64,000 nt of DNA from Flavobacterium aquidurense (lineage in GTDB: Bacteria > Bacteroidota > Bacteroidia > Flavobacteriales > Flavobacteriaceae), in assembly GCF_001404985.1 (NCBI RefSeq), contig NZ_JRLF01000012.1, positions 372,001 through 436,000 of the forward strand, read 5' to 3'. Made by a program: the position numbers and the translations under genes. Each line of letters begins with the position of its first letter. Within the stretch, counting starts at the first letter, position 1. Shown here piece by piece: positions 25,900 to 34,801 of the stretch. The notes under the pieces were generated by a model. It made no database searches, was not told where the DNA came from, and was given only the letters and a program-made list of their open reading frames with translations.

Positions 25900-26490
25900 T
25901 TAAGAAAATGCCTGTTTATTTTTGTTTGCCCGAATCATGCTTAAAAATTCTGGCGTAATACCTAAATATGATGCAATTTGTTTTTGTGTAACTTGTTTTG
26001 CAACCTGAGGATATTTTTCCAGAAAGATATAATACCGCTGTTCTGCAGAAAGTGATAGGTTTTGAATAACTCTTAACTGTTCTCTTATGTAGGCATTTTG
26101 CATGATAATCCTGAAAAAACGTTCGAATTTTGGAATTTTGATATATAATTCATCCAAATCTTCTTTTTGTAAAAAAAATACCAGACTGTCTTCAATTGTT
26201 TCAATATTGAGTATTGCAGGCTGTTGGTTGATAAAGCAAGCCATATCTGTAATCCACCAGTCCGAAATAGCAAACATAATAGTAGATTCTTTTCCTTCCT
26301 GATCTCTGTAGAATGCACGTAAAATTCCGGATTGAACAAAATTTATCGTTTTGCAAATTTCACCTTCTTTTAAAATCATGCTCTTTTTAGGATATTTCTT
26401 TTCTTTTAGAATAGACAGAAAATAAGATATTTCATTTTCGTCAAGCGAAATATGTTTAGCAATATTTTGTAAAACCAGATTTTGAATCAT
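25900..26490 (-). CDS. Crp/Fnr-family transcriptional regulator
   Basis: 196 residues. The N-terminal cyclic-nucleotide-binding-like domain (about 20-125) includes KSMILKEGEICKTINFVQSGILRAFYRDQEGKE. A C-terminal helix-turn-helix follows (VTQKQIASYLGITPEFLSMIRANK, about 167-190). The HTH matches the flavobacterial Crp/Fnr group that lacks iron-sulfur cysteines and the canonical cAMP-binding Arg-Ser pair. The target genes are unknown; it is convergent with the deoxyribosyltransferase-like gene's upstream region and shares no operon. Confidence 0.88.
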   Translation of the reverse strand: MIQNLVLQNIAKHISLDENEISYFLSILKEKKYPKKSMILKEGEICKTINFVQSGILRAFYRDQEGKESTIMFAISDWWITDMACFINQQPAILNIETIEDSLVFFLQKEDLDELYIKIPKFERFFRIIMQNAYIREQLRVIQNLSLSAEQRYYIFLEKYPQVAKQVTQKQIASYLGITPEFLSMIRANKNKQAFS

Positions 26491-26523
26491 TCTTTGATGA
26501 GGTTTGAAAAATCAAATAAAAAA

Positions 26524-26561
26524 GAAGCCCAGCGTACGAATGTATCGAAACGTTGGGCTTG
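26524..26561 (-). terminator. Intrinsic terminator after ilvE
   Basis: AAGCCCAGCGT - ACGAATGTATCGA - AACGTTGGGCTT, with an A/T-rich flank. It lies 23 nt past the ilvE stop on the minus strand. Confidence 0.75.
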
Positions 26562-26583
26562 TATTTATTGAAATATTTTTAGC

Positions 26584-27654
26584 TTATTGCACCTTTACAG
26601 TCCAGCCAAAAGTATCTTCAGAAAGTTTATTTTGAAGATTTGTTAGTTTTTCTTTCAATAGTAAAGCGTATGAATTTTCTACCGGAGTCATTTCATAATA
26701 TACATCCTGATAAGAGAAACCTTTGATAACGCTGATAACTGCAGCAGTTCCGGCCCCAAAGATTTCTTTTAAAGATCCGTTTTTAGCCGCTTCTACCAAT
26801 TCTGAAACAATAACAGAACGAACCTCTACATTAAGACCTTCTTTTTCTGCCATTGCAATCAAACTTTTTCTGGTAATACCATCTAAGATTCTTTCGCTTG
26901 TAGGAGCAGTCAATAATGTATCGTTAATTCTAAAGAAAACGTTCATTGTTCCCGCTTCTTCCAGTTTTGTATGCGTTGCGTCATCTGTCCAGATAACCTG
27001 CTGAAAGCCGTCTTTATTAGCTAAATTTGTTGGGTAAAATTGTGCAGCATAGTTTCCTGCAGCTTTTGCAGCTCCAATACCGCCATTTGCTGCCCTGCTG
27101 TAATGTTCAGCAATAATCACTTTTACCTCGCCTGCATAATAAGATTGTGCCGGAGAAAGTAAAATCATGAATTTATATTCGTCAGAAGGATTGGCAACAA
27201 CACCAGCACCTGTAGCAATCATAAAAGGACGAATGTACATACTGCTTCCGTTTCCTCTCTGAATCCATTCCTGATCAATTTTTAATAATTCATTTAGACC
27301 ATCCATAAAAATAGCTTCCGGAACTTCTGGCATTGCCATACGAACTGCAGAATTATTAAAACGTTTGAAGTTTTCATCAGGTCTGAACAACCAAACATCA
27401 TTATTGTCATCTTTATAAGCTTTCATTCCTTCAAAAATAGCTTGTCCGTAATGAAAGACTTTTGAAGAAGGATCCATTAAAATTGGAGCATAAGGCTTAA
27501 TGACCGGGTTTTGCCACTCTCCATTTTTAAAATCACATTCGAATAAATGGTCCGTAAAAACAGCACCAAAGCTTAAGTTTTGAAAGTCTACTCCGCTTAT
27601 TTTTGACGAAGTGGCTTTTCTGATTTCAATTTTGCTTGTTTGAGTTGTACTCAT
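26584..27654 (-). CDS. ilvE: Branched-chain amino-acid aminotransferase
   Basis: A class IV PLP-dependent aminotransferase of 356 residues that interconverts Val/Leu/Ile and their 2-oxo acids. Family segments are FHYGQAIFEGMKAYKDDNN (about 66-84), the PLP-lysine region GGIGAAKAAGNYAAQFYPT (about 190-208; the Lys in AAKAAGNY) and TRKSLIAMAEKEGLNV. The length fits the type II (eukaryotic/Bacillus-like) BCAT group. A TAATTTTG -7-like box lies at 27746-27739 on the coding strand, about 85 nt upstream. It is monocistronic. Confidence 0.95.
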   Translation of the reverse strand: MSTTQTSKIEIRKATSSKISGVDFQNLSFGAVFTDHLFECDFKNGEWQNPVIKPYAPILMDPSSKVFHYGQAIFEGMKAYKDDNNDVWLFRPDENFKRFNNSAVRMAMPEVPEAIFMDGLNELLKIDQEWIQRGNGSSMYIRPFMIATGAGVVANPSDEYKFMILLSPAQSYYAGEVKVIIAEHYSRAANGGIGAAKAAGNYAAQFYPTNLANKDGFQQVIWTDDATHTKLEEAGTMNVFFRINDTLLTAPTSERILDGITRKSLIAMAEKEGLNVEVRSVIVSELVEAAKNGSLKEIFGAGTAAVISVIKGFSYQDVYYEMTPVENSYALLLKEKLTNLQNKLSEDTFGWTVKVQ

Positions 27655-27962
27655 AATTATATAAAGTTTTTATGTAATTTTCATTTCAATAGAAGATTCT
27701 AAAGTAATGATTTGGTGTAAAATAGAATTTAATAAATGCAAAATTAAGTAAAAATATATAATTTGCTTAGTAAAACTGCATTATTTATGCCGTTTAACTG
27801 AGATTTATTTATCTTATAATAAAGTGAAAAAATTAGGACATTTTTATAAAGAATTTATGAAAAAACAGCCGTTTTTTAAGGCTTTACGCATTTGTTTTGA
27901 CTAAATTTGACTCGCAAAAAACGCTGAATACCAATAAAATCAGATTATAAATTCCGAAAAAA

Positions 27963-28628
27963 GTGAAAAGAGAAATAATTAAAACGCTAGATGGTTCAAC
28001 CACAATTCATTTACAGGAGTGGGATGAATGTTATCATTCAAAACATGGTGCAATTCAGGAGGCTAAACATGTTTTTATTAAAAACGGACTTTCATTATTT
28101 GAAAATAATCCGGTAAGTATTCTTGAAATAGGTTTTGGAACAGGATTAAATGCTTTTATCACTTTTTTAGAATCAAATCAAAAAAATCAGAAAATTGATT
28201 ATGTTGGAGTAGAAGCTTATCCTGTGGAAGCAGCAGAAGTTTTAGAAATGAATTATGTGAGTGAGCTGGAAGCATTGGAATTTGAGAACATTTTTGAGAA
28301 AATGCATAAATGTGAATGGGATAAAAAAATTGAAATTTGCAATGCTTTTTCGTTAACCAAAAGGAAACAATTTTTTGATGAAATAAACGATTTTGAAATT
28401 TTTGATTTGATTTACTTTGACGCCTTCGGATATAGAGTGCAGCCGGAGCTTTGGAGTACTGAAATTTTTCAGAAAATGTATAATAGTTTAAAACCAAACG
28501 GAGTCCTGGTAACATATGCTGCTCGCGGAGTTGTTAAAAGAAGTATGATAGAAGTTGGGTTTACCGTCGAAAAATTAGCAGGGCCTCCAGGAAAACGAGA
28601 AATGTTTAGAGCCTTTAAAAAGGTTTAA
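27963..28628 (+). CDS. mnmD: tRNA 5-methylaminomethyl-2-thiouridine methyltransferase
   Basis: 221 residues, starting with GTG at 27963. It contains a Rossmann SAM-binding motif (VSILEIGFGTGLNAFITFLE, about 45-64) and the MnmD/MnmC1 signature DLIYFDAFGYRVQPELWSTEIF (about 142-163) and GVLVTYAARGVVKRSM. In E. coli this activity is fused to an FAD oxidase (MnmC); many Bacteroidota encode the methyltransferase alone, as here. It completes mnm5s2U34 in tRNA wobble modification. A TAAATTTG -7 box (27902-27909) precedes it by about 55 nt. Confidence 0.93.
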   Translation: MKREIIKTLDGSTTIHLQEWDECYHSKHGAIQEAKHVFIKNGLSLFENNPVSILEIGFGTGLNAFITFLESNQKNQKIDYVGVEAYPVEAAEVLEMNYVSELEALEFENIFEKMHKCEWDKKIEICNAFSLTKRKQFFDEINDFEIFDLIYFDAFGYRVQPELWSTEIFQKMYNSLKPNGVLVTYAARGVVKRSMIEVGFTVEKLAGPPGKREMFRAFKKV

Positions 28629-28792
28629 ATGAGTTGTTTAGAATCGTTCTATATTGATTTATATACATTAAGAAAACGTATTCGTTGATAAAGTTTTTAA
28701 AAAAAATAGTTAAAATGAATGCGTATGAATGATATTTGATTAAATTTGTGCGAGTTTAAAAATATAGATAACCCCCAAAATCTTATTTTATT

Positions 28793-28990
28793 ATGTCAAA
28801 AATGATGTTTGATTACACGAAATCAATACTTGAGAGAGTAAGTTTCGATCCGATACTTTTCTGTAAAGAACTAGAGAAAGCTATCAAAACACTGTTACCA
28901 TACGAGATGGAACAATTACAAGAGTGGTTATTGAACTTTATTGTTGAAAAACCAGAACTAAAACAAAGTTTACTACTAATTACAGTATAA
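28793..28990 (+). CDS. Conserved small hypothetical protein, 65 aa
   Basis: Helical, with no signal or membrane segment: SKMMFDYTKSILERVSFDP, ELEKAIKTLLPYEMEQLQEWL, IVEKPELKQSLLLITV. Small proteins of this kind accompany flavobacterial genomes without a known role. A TAAATTTG -7 box lies at 28741-28748 and a strong terminator overlaps the stop, so it is a complete single-gene unit. Confidence 0.75.
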   Translation: MSKMMFDYTKSILERVSFDPILFCKELEKAIKTLLPYEMEQLQEWLLNFIVEKPELKQSLLLITV

Positions 28991-29017
28991 AAAAAGGAGC
29001 CAATTTGGCTCCTTTTT
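28988..29017. terminator. Bidirectional intrinsic terminator
   Basis: AAAAAAGGAGCC - AATTT - GGCTCCTTTTTT, between the convergent small gene and oxyR. Confidence 0.9.
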
Positions 29018-29022
29018 TATTT

Positions 29023-29964
29023 CTATTTCTTTTGTAGCGGACTAACAATTTGAACGTTCTGAAAAACAATTGCTCCTTTTACAACTCCGGCGATTGTCGA
29101 TCTTATGGCGTCAATGATTTGCATTTTTAATTCGCTCTTTGGGTAAATTAAACTTACCTCACGAGCAGGTTTTGGTTCCTTAAAATTTCGTAGTTTCAGT
29201 TTGTCGGAATCTTTTAAGTCTAAGGTGTGCAAGTACGGAAGTAATGTTGTACCCAAACCTTCATCGGCTAATTTTATTAAAGTTTCAAAGCTACCGCTTT
29301 GTATCTGAAAATTATTTTGGTCGATATCAGTACCGTTTTTGCATAAATTCAGGATTCCGTCCCTAAAACAATGTCCGTCCTGCAAAAGCAGAATTTCATT
29401 AATGTTTAAATCGGCAACTTCAATTTCTTCCTTCTGGAAATTTGCATGATGTTCCGGTATATAGGCTACAAATGGCTCAAAATATAAAACGATCTCTTTT
29501 ATTTTTTCATCTTCCAGAGGAGTTGCAGCAATTGCAGCGTCTAAATGACCGTTTTTTAATTTTATAATAATCTCATCTGTATTTAATTCTTCGATTAAGA
29601 GTCTTACTTTAGGATATTTTTTTATAAAGTTATTTAGAAACATAGGTAAAAGAGTTGGCATAATCGTTGGGATAATCCCTAAGCGAAATTCTCCTCCAAT
29701 AAAACCTTTTTGCTGTTCTACTATATCCTTAATTCTATCCGCTTCATTTACAATATTCTTTGCCTGATTGACAATTTTTTGACCAATATCAGTAAGCTGA
29801 ATAGGTTTTTTACTTCTGTCAAAAATTAAAATATTAAGTTCCTCTTCGATTTTTTGAATTTGCATGCTTAATGTTGGTTGGGTAACAAAACATTTTTCGG
29901 CAGCAAGTGTAAAATTTTTATGTTCGGCAACAGCTAACACATATTGTAATTGAGTAATCGTCAT
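29023..29964 (-). CDS. oxyR: OxyR-type LysR-family peroxide regulator
   Basis: 313 residues: an N-terminal LysR HTH (MTITQLQYVLAVAEHKNFTLAAEKCFVTQPTLSMQIQKIEEEL) and an effector domain. The redox pair of OxyR is preserved: LLLQDGHCFRDGILNLCKNG, where the two Cys are nine residues apart, as in E. coli Cys199/Cys208, and the GHC(F/L)RD motif is intact. It is divergent from dps, a classic OxyR target, with a 98-bp shared control region. This supports peroxide-responsive activation, which is inference from context. Confidence 0.95.
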   Translation of the reverse strand: MTITQLQYVLAVAEHKNFTLAAEKCFVTQPTLSMQIQKIEEELNILIFDRSKKPIQLTDIGQKIVNQAKNIVNEADRIKDIVEQQKGFIGGEFRLGIIPTIMPTLLPMFLNNFIKKYPKVRLLIEELNTDEIIIKLKNGHLDAAIAATPLEDEKIKEIVLYFEPFVAYIPEHHANFQKEEIEVADLNINEILLLQDGHCFRDGILNLCKNGTDIDQNNFQIQSGSFETLIKLADEGLGTTLLPYLHTLDLKDSDKLKLRNFKEPKPAREVSLIYPKSELKMQIIDAIRSTIAGVVKGAIVFQNVQIVSPLQKK

Positions 29965-30036
29965 TTTGATAGTATTTTGTGATGCAAAAATAAGAAAATA
30001 TAATTTTTTTTTATAATATTTTTAAAGAACTTGTTT

Positions 30037-30044
30037 TAAATTTG
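30037..30044 (+). promoter_or_regulatory. dps promoter -7 box
   Basis: TAAATTTG 19 bp before the dps ATG. No TTG/TTTG is visible at the -33 spacing; the expected place is a poly-T stretch. This is what one expects of a promoter that depends on an activator such as the divergently encoded OxyR. A TATTTTTG box for oxyR lies at 29992-29985 on the other strand. Confidence 0.5.
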
Positions 30045-30062
30045 TAGTAAACTTATTATAAA

Positions 30063-30551
30063 ATGAATACTATGAAAACAAATATTTTAGGATTGCCGGT
30101 AAAAGAGTCAGAATTATTAGTCAATGAATTGAATATTCTGTTATCAAATTTTCAGGTATACTATCAAAATCTAAGAGGAATACACTGGAATATTCGTGGT
30201 AAACGTTTCTTTGATCTACATGTTAAATTTGAAGAATTGTATACTGATGCCCAATTAAAAATTGATATGATTGCAGAAAGAGTTCTAACAATAGGAGGAA
30301 CTCCATTACATACATTTGAAGATTATATTAAAAATAATAAATTAGCGGTAGGAAAGAATATTTCTAATGATGAGAAAGCAGTTCAGTTAATTGTTAATTC
30401 TCTATCTGATTTATTAAAAATTGAAAGAGACATTTTAAAACAATCAGCTGATATTAATGATGAAGGAACAAATTCGATGATGAGCGACTTCATTGCAGAG
30501 CAGGAAAAAACCATCTGGATGATGAATGCATGGTTAGAAGAATCGCTGTAA
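30063..30551 (+). CDS. dps: Dps-family DNA-protecting ferritin-like protein
   Basis: 162 residues, a four-helix ferritin-like fold. The ferroxidase site signature is present: NLRGIHWNIRGKRFFDLHVKFEELYTD (His, Asp, Glu at about 39-65). It oxidises Fe(II) with H2O2 and forms dodecamers that protect DNA. Alternative start ATG at 30072 (MKTNILG) gives the more usual N-terminus. Divergent from oxyR. Confidence 0.95.
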   Translation: MNTMKTNILGLPVKESELLVNELNILLSNFQVYYQNLRGIHWNIRGKRFFDLHVKFEELYTDAQLKIDMIAERVLTIGGTPLHTFEDYIKNNKLAVGKNISNDEKAVQLIVNSLSDLLKIERDILKQSADINDEGTNSMMSDFIAEQEKTIWMMNAWLEESL

Positions 30552-30649
30552 TGAATTGTTTTTTAGTGTTATATAAACAGAATATGAGTCTTTCTTTTAT
30601 TCTGTTTTTTTATGATTGTTAAATTTGTAAAAAATTTTTGCTCTCGCGC

Positions 30650-30679
30650 TTTGATTTTATTTCTTTAACACTATTTTTG
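30650..30679 (+). promoter_or_regulatory. Bacteroidota-type promoter of the bicarbonate module
   Basis: TTTG (30650-30653), 18 bp, TATTTTTG (30672-30679). The first gene's ATG at 30685 lies only 5 nt downstream of the box, so the message would be essentially leaderless from this promoter. A second -7-like box, TAAATTTG (30620-30627), could give a normal leader. Confidence 0.5.
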
Positions 30680-30684
30680 CTGCA

Positions 30685-30966
30685 ATGAAACTAATCGCTC
30701 GCATATTATTATTCATATTTATCGCCTTCTTATCGACCCCAACAATTGTTCAGGCGATAAAGAAAGGGGGCAATACACCTATGTCTTTTAATTGCGCAGA
30801 AGAAGAAGTTCATAAAGAACTTAAATCAGTAGTTCATGCTACAATATTTGAGCATGAAGTTCTGTTGCCTGTTTATATTCAAAAGAAAACGATTGTTTCT
30901 GAAAACATCGTAAAATTAGATAATATTTCTCCGAGCATTTTTGCTCCACCTCCTAACTTAGTATAA
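30685..30966 (+). CDS. Small secreted protein upstream of SulP transporter, 93 aa
   Basis: A signal peptide (MKLIARILLFIFIAFLSTPT, cut near VQA) and a 70-residue mature part with a single Cys (SFNCAEEEVHKE) and a Pro-rich end (IFAPPPNLV). No domain is recognised. It lies 83 bp before the SulP gene on the same strand and is probably co-transcribed, so a role linked to the bicarbonate/anion module is plausible but not shown. Confidence 0.6.
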   Translation: MKLIARILLFIFIAFLSTPTIVQAIKKGGNTPMSFNCAEEEVHKELKSVVHATIFEHEVLLPVYIQKKTIVSENIVKLDNISPSIFAPPPNLV

Positions 30967-31049
30967 TACTTCCGATTATTTTGAACTACAACTGCATTTT
31001 TAATTAAATGTGGTAAATCTTTAATGAATAATTTTTTTAGTATTGTATT

Positions 31050-32699
31050 ATGACAAAAAAAATCAATCTTTTTGCCAACCTTAAATCTGATTTTGCTTCA
31101 GGTTTAGTGGTTTTCTTGGTGGCTCTTCCATTGTGTTTAGGTATTGCAATGGCTTCTGGAGCTCCCTTATTTTCTGGAATTATAGCAGGTGTTATTGGTG
31201 GTATTGTGGTTGGTTATTTAAGCCAGTCACACATTAGTGTATCAGGACCGGCAGCTGGGTTAACAGCTATTATTTTAACAGCTATTACTGATCTTGGCGC
31301 CTTTGATGTGTTTTTAATGTCGGTTTTTATTGCTGGATTAATTCAATTAGCATTAGGGTTTTTAAAAGCCGGAAGTATATCAAATTATTTTCCCACAAAT
31401 GTTATTGAAGGAATGTTAGCTGGTATCGGGATTATTATTATCTTAAAACAATTGCCTCACGCTTTTGGTTACGATGCTGATTTTGAAGGCGATCAGGCTT
31501 TTGTTCAAAATGATGGAAGTAATTCGTTTTCATTTTTATTCGATGTTTTAAACCACATTCACTTAGGAGCAGTAATTATTTCGCTTGTTTCGCTGATCAT
31601 CTTGATTTCATGGGAAAAGGTTTCCTTTTTAAAGAAATTAAAATTAGTTCCGGGCGCACTTATTGCAGTTATTGCAGGAGTCGTTTTAAACGAATTTTTT
31701 GTTTCTTCAGGAAGCTCATTGGCAATTGCAAAAGAACATTTGGTTTCATTGCCAGTTCCAAAATCTTTTGATGAATTTAAATCTATTCTGATTACACCAA
31801 ACTTTGCAGCGGTTACAAATCCGCAAGTTTGGGTAGTTGCTATTACAATTGCCATTGTAGCTTCTATAGAAACATTACTTTGTATCGAAGCTGCGGATAG
31901 AATGGATGTTCAAAAACGTTATACCAATACAAATGTCGAACTTAGGGCACAAGGTATTGGTAATATCCTGAGTTCACTTTTAGGTGGTTTACCAATGACA
32001 TCAGTTGTGGTAAGATCATCTGCAAATAATAATGCAGGGGCAAAGTCAAAAATGTCAGCTATTATTCACGGTGTACTTTTGCTGATAAGTGTTTTGTCAA
32101 TACCAACAATTTTAAATAAAATTCCGTTGGCAACTTTGGCAACCGTTTTAATCCTTGTTGGATATAAATTAGCGAAACCTGCAACTTTCAAACATTTTTG
32201 GGAGAAAGGTAAATACCAGTTCATTCCTTTTGTGGCAACATTAGTGTTTGTTGTAGCAACAGACTTACTTAAAGGAGTTGCACTGGGAATCATTATCAGT
32301 ATAATTTTTGTATTGAGAGGAAATCTAAAAAGAGCTTACAGTTTCAAAAAAGAAGAATACGAAGACGGAGATGTTATTCATATTGATTTAGCACAGGAAG
32401 TTTCATTCCTGAATAAAGCAGCCATTAAATTGACATTGAGCGAGATTCCTCAAAACTCAAAAGTAATCATCAATGCTCATGATACAGAGTATATTGCCCA
32501 TGATGTTTTAGACTTGATTCGTGAGTTTAAAGAAACAAGAGCTATTGATGAGAATATCAAGGTAAAACTAAAAGGATTTAAAGAAGCATACGAACTCGAA
32601 AACTCTCCTGATATCAACAACCATGTATCTATAGAGCATTATTATGATGTTGCCAAAAGAGCATTGGTTAAAAAAGAAACGGTAAAAGAAGATTTTTAA
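31050..32699 (+). CDS. SulP-family inorganic anion (bicarbonate/sulfate) transporter
   Basis: 549 residues with about 11-12 membrane segments. The SulP signature is near the N-terminus (FASGLVVFLVALPLCLGIAMASGAPLFSGIIAGVIGG) and the SulP glycine-rich motif SHISVSGPAAGLTAII follows (about 60-75). The C-terminal 110 residues form a STAS-like cytoplasmic domain (DVIHIDLAQEVSFLNKAAIKLTL). A beta-carbonic anhydrase gene follows 120 bp downstream, so bicarbonate is the most likely substrate, as in BicA-type and SulP-CA systems. Confidence 0.92.
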   Translation: MTKKINLFANLKSDFASGLVVFLVALPLCLGIAMASGAPLFSGIIAGVIGGIVVGYLSQSHISVSGPAAGLTAIILTAITDLGAFDVFLMSVFIAGLIQLALGFLKAGSISNYFPTNVIEGMLAGIGIIIILKQLPHAFGYDADFEGDQAFVQNDGSNSFSFLFDVLNHIHLGAVIISLVSLIILISWEKVSFLKKLKLVPGALIAVIAGVVLNEFFVSSGSSLAIAKEHLVSLPVPKSFDEFKSILITPNFAAVTNPQVWVVAITIAIVASIETLLCIEAADRMDVQKRYTNTNVELRAQGIGNILSSLLGGLPMTSVVVRSSANNNAGAKSKMSAIIHGVLLLISVLSIPTILNKIPLATLATVLILVGYKLAKPATFKHFWEKGKYQFIPFVATLVFVVATDLLKGVALGIIISIIFVLRGNLKRAYSFKKEEYEDGDVIHIDLAQEVSFLNKAAIKLTLSEIPQNSKVIINAHDTEYIAHDVLDLIREFKETRAIDENIKVKLKGFKEAYELENSPDINNHVSIEHYYDVAKRALVKKETVKEDF

Positions 32700-32752
32700 A
32701 CAAATTAAATTAATTAAAGGTATTTCTTCATTGTGAGAAGTATGAAAATTAG

Positions 32753-32791
32753 ATAACTTTACAGTAAAGTTATTTTGATATGTTTAAACAT
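32753..32791 (+). promoter_or_regulatory. Two adjacent palindromes before carbonic anhydrase
   Basis: ATAACTTTA-CAG-TAAAGTTAT (32753-32773) is a perfect nine-pair inverted repeat, followed six bases later by ATGTTTAAACAT (32780-32791). They sit in the 120-bp gap between the SulP and carbonic-anhydrase genes. Either a transcription-factor site or an mRNA hairpin separating the two cistrons would fit. Confidence 0.4.
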
Positions 32792-32819
32792 GTAGAAGTA
32801 CCATCAAAAAACAAAAAAA

Positions 32820-33458
32820 ATGAGAGAGTTTTATAAACAATTACTAGAAAACAACAAACAGTGGGTTGAAAAATCATTAGCATTAGATCCTAATTATTTT
32901 GCAGATTTAGCTAAGGGACAAACACCACCATTATTATGGATTGGATGTTCTGACAGCCGTGTTCCTGCAAATGAAATTATTGGTGCTAAACCTGGAGAAG
33001 TGTTTGTACATCGCAACATCGCTAATATGGTAGTGCACTCTGATATGAATATGCTGAGTGTTTTAGATTATGCTGTAAATGTTCTAAAGGTAAAACATGT
33101 TATTGTTTGCGGACATTATGGTTGTGGTGGTGTAAAAGCTGCAATGGGTAATCAATCTGTTGGAATAATAGATAACTGGATTCGTCATATTAAAGATGAG
33201 TATCGTTTACATGATAAATACCTAAACTCAATTGAAGATGAAACAGAACGTTTTAATGCTTTTGTAGAGATCAATGCTAAAGAGCAGGTTTACAATTTAG
33301 CAAAGACATCAATCGTGCAAGGTGCCTGGAAAAACGGTCAGGATTTAATGCTTCACGGATGGGTTTATGGTCTAAATTCAGGTTTTGTAACGGATCTTAA
33401 TGTAAATATCGCATCAAATGATGAATTAGATGAGGTTTACCAACTAAGCAATCTATAA
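32820..33458 (+). CDS. Beta-class carbonic anhydrase
   Basis: 212 residues. The zinc ligands and catalytic pair are visible: WIGCSDSRVPANEI (Cys and Asp-Arg dyad, about 40-53) and VIVCGHYGCGGVKAA (His and Cys, about 99-113). It interconverts CO2 and bicarbonate in the cytoplasm, supplying bicarbonate for carboxylations, and pairs logically with the upstream SulP transporter. Ends at an intrinsic terminator shared with the convergent LETM1-related gene. Confidence 0.96.
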   Translation: MREFYKQLLENNKQWVEKSLALDPNYFADLAKGQTPPLLWIGCSDSRVPANEIIGAKPGEVFVHRNIANMVVHSDMNMLSVLDYAVNVLKVKHVIVCGHYGCGGVKAAMGNQSVGIIDNWIRHIKDEYRLHDKYLNSIEDETERFNAFVEINAKEQVYNLAKTSIVQGAWKNGQDLMLHGWVYGLNSGFVTDLNVNIASNDELDEVYQLSNL

Positions 33459-33465
33459 AAAAATA

Positions 33466-33492
33466 AAAATCGCCTCAAAAGGGCGATTTTTT
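33466..33492. terminator. Bidirectional intrinsic terminator
   Basis: AAAATCGCC - TCAAAAG - GGCGATTTTTTTT, between convergent genes. Confidence 0.85.
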
Positions 33493-34695
33493 TTATTCGT
33501 TTTCATCCAGATTTTCATTAAACGCAGATGGTAACAACGTTGGAATAAACTTTATTAAAATAGGCAATAATAAACTTCCGCCCGGAAGTAAAAATATCGT
33601 CAGTGACGGAATCGTTTTGCAAATATCCAATAACTGTTTTTTTACTTTCTTCTTTTCTTTGGCATCCAGATCTCTGGTTGTAGAATAGGCTAATAAAACC
33701 ATTAATTCCTTACTCTGGATAATTTCCTTAACAAGTCTGTTTTTGTTTCTTACAATCAGTTTTACAACGCTGTGCGTCATTTGATCATAAAAATGTTTTA
33801 CAGGGTTTGAATAATTAAAATACGGAATTTTCTTTTTATGAGTTGTTATAAAGGTGTGGGTTGTATCAATACTTTTGGTCACAAAATCATCAGAAACGCC
33901 CATCATTGAGCCTAAAGAATATAGAAAATAAGATTCTTCATTTTCTACAACACCATCACTCCATAACGCCATTCCGGCCATGTCGATAAAATAATAGTGT
34001 TCCAGTTTGTTGCTGAAATTTTCTAATTGCAAAGTTTCTAAAGTATCAACAGTTACTTTCGAGAATTTAGAATAGCGTATTGAAGCTTCAAAAAGTTTAA
34101 TCAATAAATCATCGTGTTGCGATTTGACTGTTTTGGTTTTTAAGGCCAATGCTACAATACCTAAAACAGTCTCTTCAATTCGTTTTAGATATTTTTCAGG
34201 AATTGAACCATGTTGAAGATACTGCCTAAAAGCTAAAACATCAATAAACAAAAGCGCATTTGTAACTAAATGCGAAAAGTTTTTGCTAATAATACTATCG
34301 TTAGTTTGTACTCTTTGATCAATTATATTTTCTAAAGACAGGGAAGGAGTGTCTTTAGGAAGTAAAATTTTAAATAAATTAAATCCTTCCGGATTCATCT
34401 CATTATAAAATTTCAATACTTCGGTTATAAAGTTTTTTGGTTCAGAACTTCTTTTTTCCAAACAAAAAACATGATATAAAGTATTTAGTAAAGCTACTTT
34501 AGAAATTTCGGTTTTAAACCAGCCTTTTATACGTATCTCAACCTGAGAATCAATTGCTATGATATGGCCATAGATAAAACCGGTTTCTCTGACTTTATAG
34601 TAAAAAGATTCTGTAGTCTCAAAAGGAATTGCCTCTGAGAACTTTTGTTCACTAAAAAACTTGTCTATCCAACCTGATGCCGATGGGTTAATCAT
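33493..34695 (-). CDS. LETM1-related biofilm-associated-like protein
   Basis: 400 residues, mostly helical and hydrophilic. The C-terminus, with SLTIFLLPGGSLLLPILIKF and PTLLPSAFNEN, is the characteristic segment of flavobacterial proteins annotated as LETM1-related biofilm-associated protein. One membrane-seeking helix lies in that segment; the remainder is cytoplasmic or peripheral (SVVKLIVRNKNRLVKEI etc.). The function is poorly defined; mitochondrial LETM1 is an ion-exchange-related protein, which may not carry over. Monocistronic. Confidence 0.7.
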   Translation of the reverse strand: MINPSASGWIDKFFSEQKFSEAIPFETTESFYYKVRETGFIYGHIIAIDSQVEIRIKGWFKTEISKVALLNTLYHVFCLEKRSSEPKNFITEVLKFYNEMNPEGFNLFKILLPKDTPSLSLENIIDQRVQTNDSIISKNFSHLVTNALLFIDVLAFRQYLQHGSIPEKYLKRIEETVLGIVALALKTKTVKSQHDDLLIKLFEASIRYSKFSKVTVDTLETLQLENFSNKLEHYYFIDMAGMALWSDGVVENEESYFLYSLGSMMGVSDDFVTKSIDTTHTFITTHKKKIPYFNYSNPVKHFYDQMTHSVVKLIVRNKNRLVKEIIQSKELMVLLAYSTTRDLDAKEKKKVKKQLLDICKTIPSLTIFLLPGGSLLLPILIKFIPTLLPSAFNENLDENE

Positions 34696-34757
34696 TAACT
34701 TTAATTTATAGCTGCAAAGCTATATCTTTTTCTTGTGTTAGGATAAGTTTTAAATGA

Positions 34758-34794
34758 AATAACCACTAGATTTTGTGAAAATCTAGTGGTTATC
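34758..34794. terminator. Intrinsic terminator
   Basis: ATAACCACTAGATTTT - GTG - AAAATCTAGTGGTTAT, a long nearly perfect hairpin just after the sodC stop (minus strand). Confidence 0.8.
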
Positions 34795-34801
34795 GTGTTT
34801 T

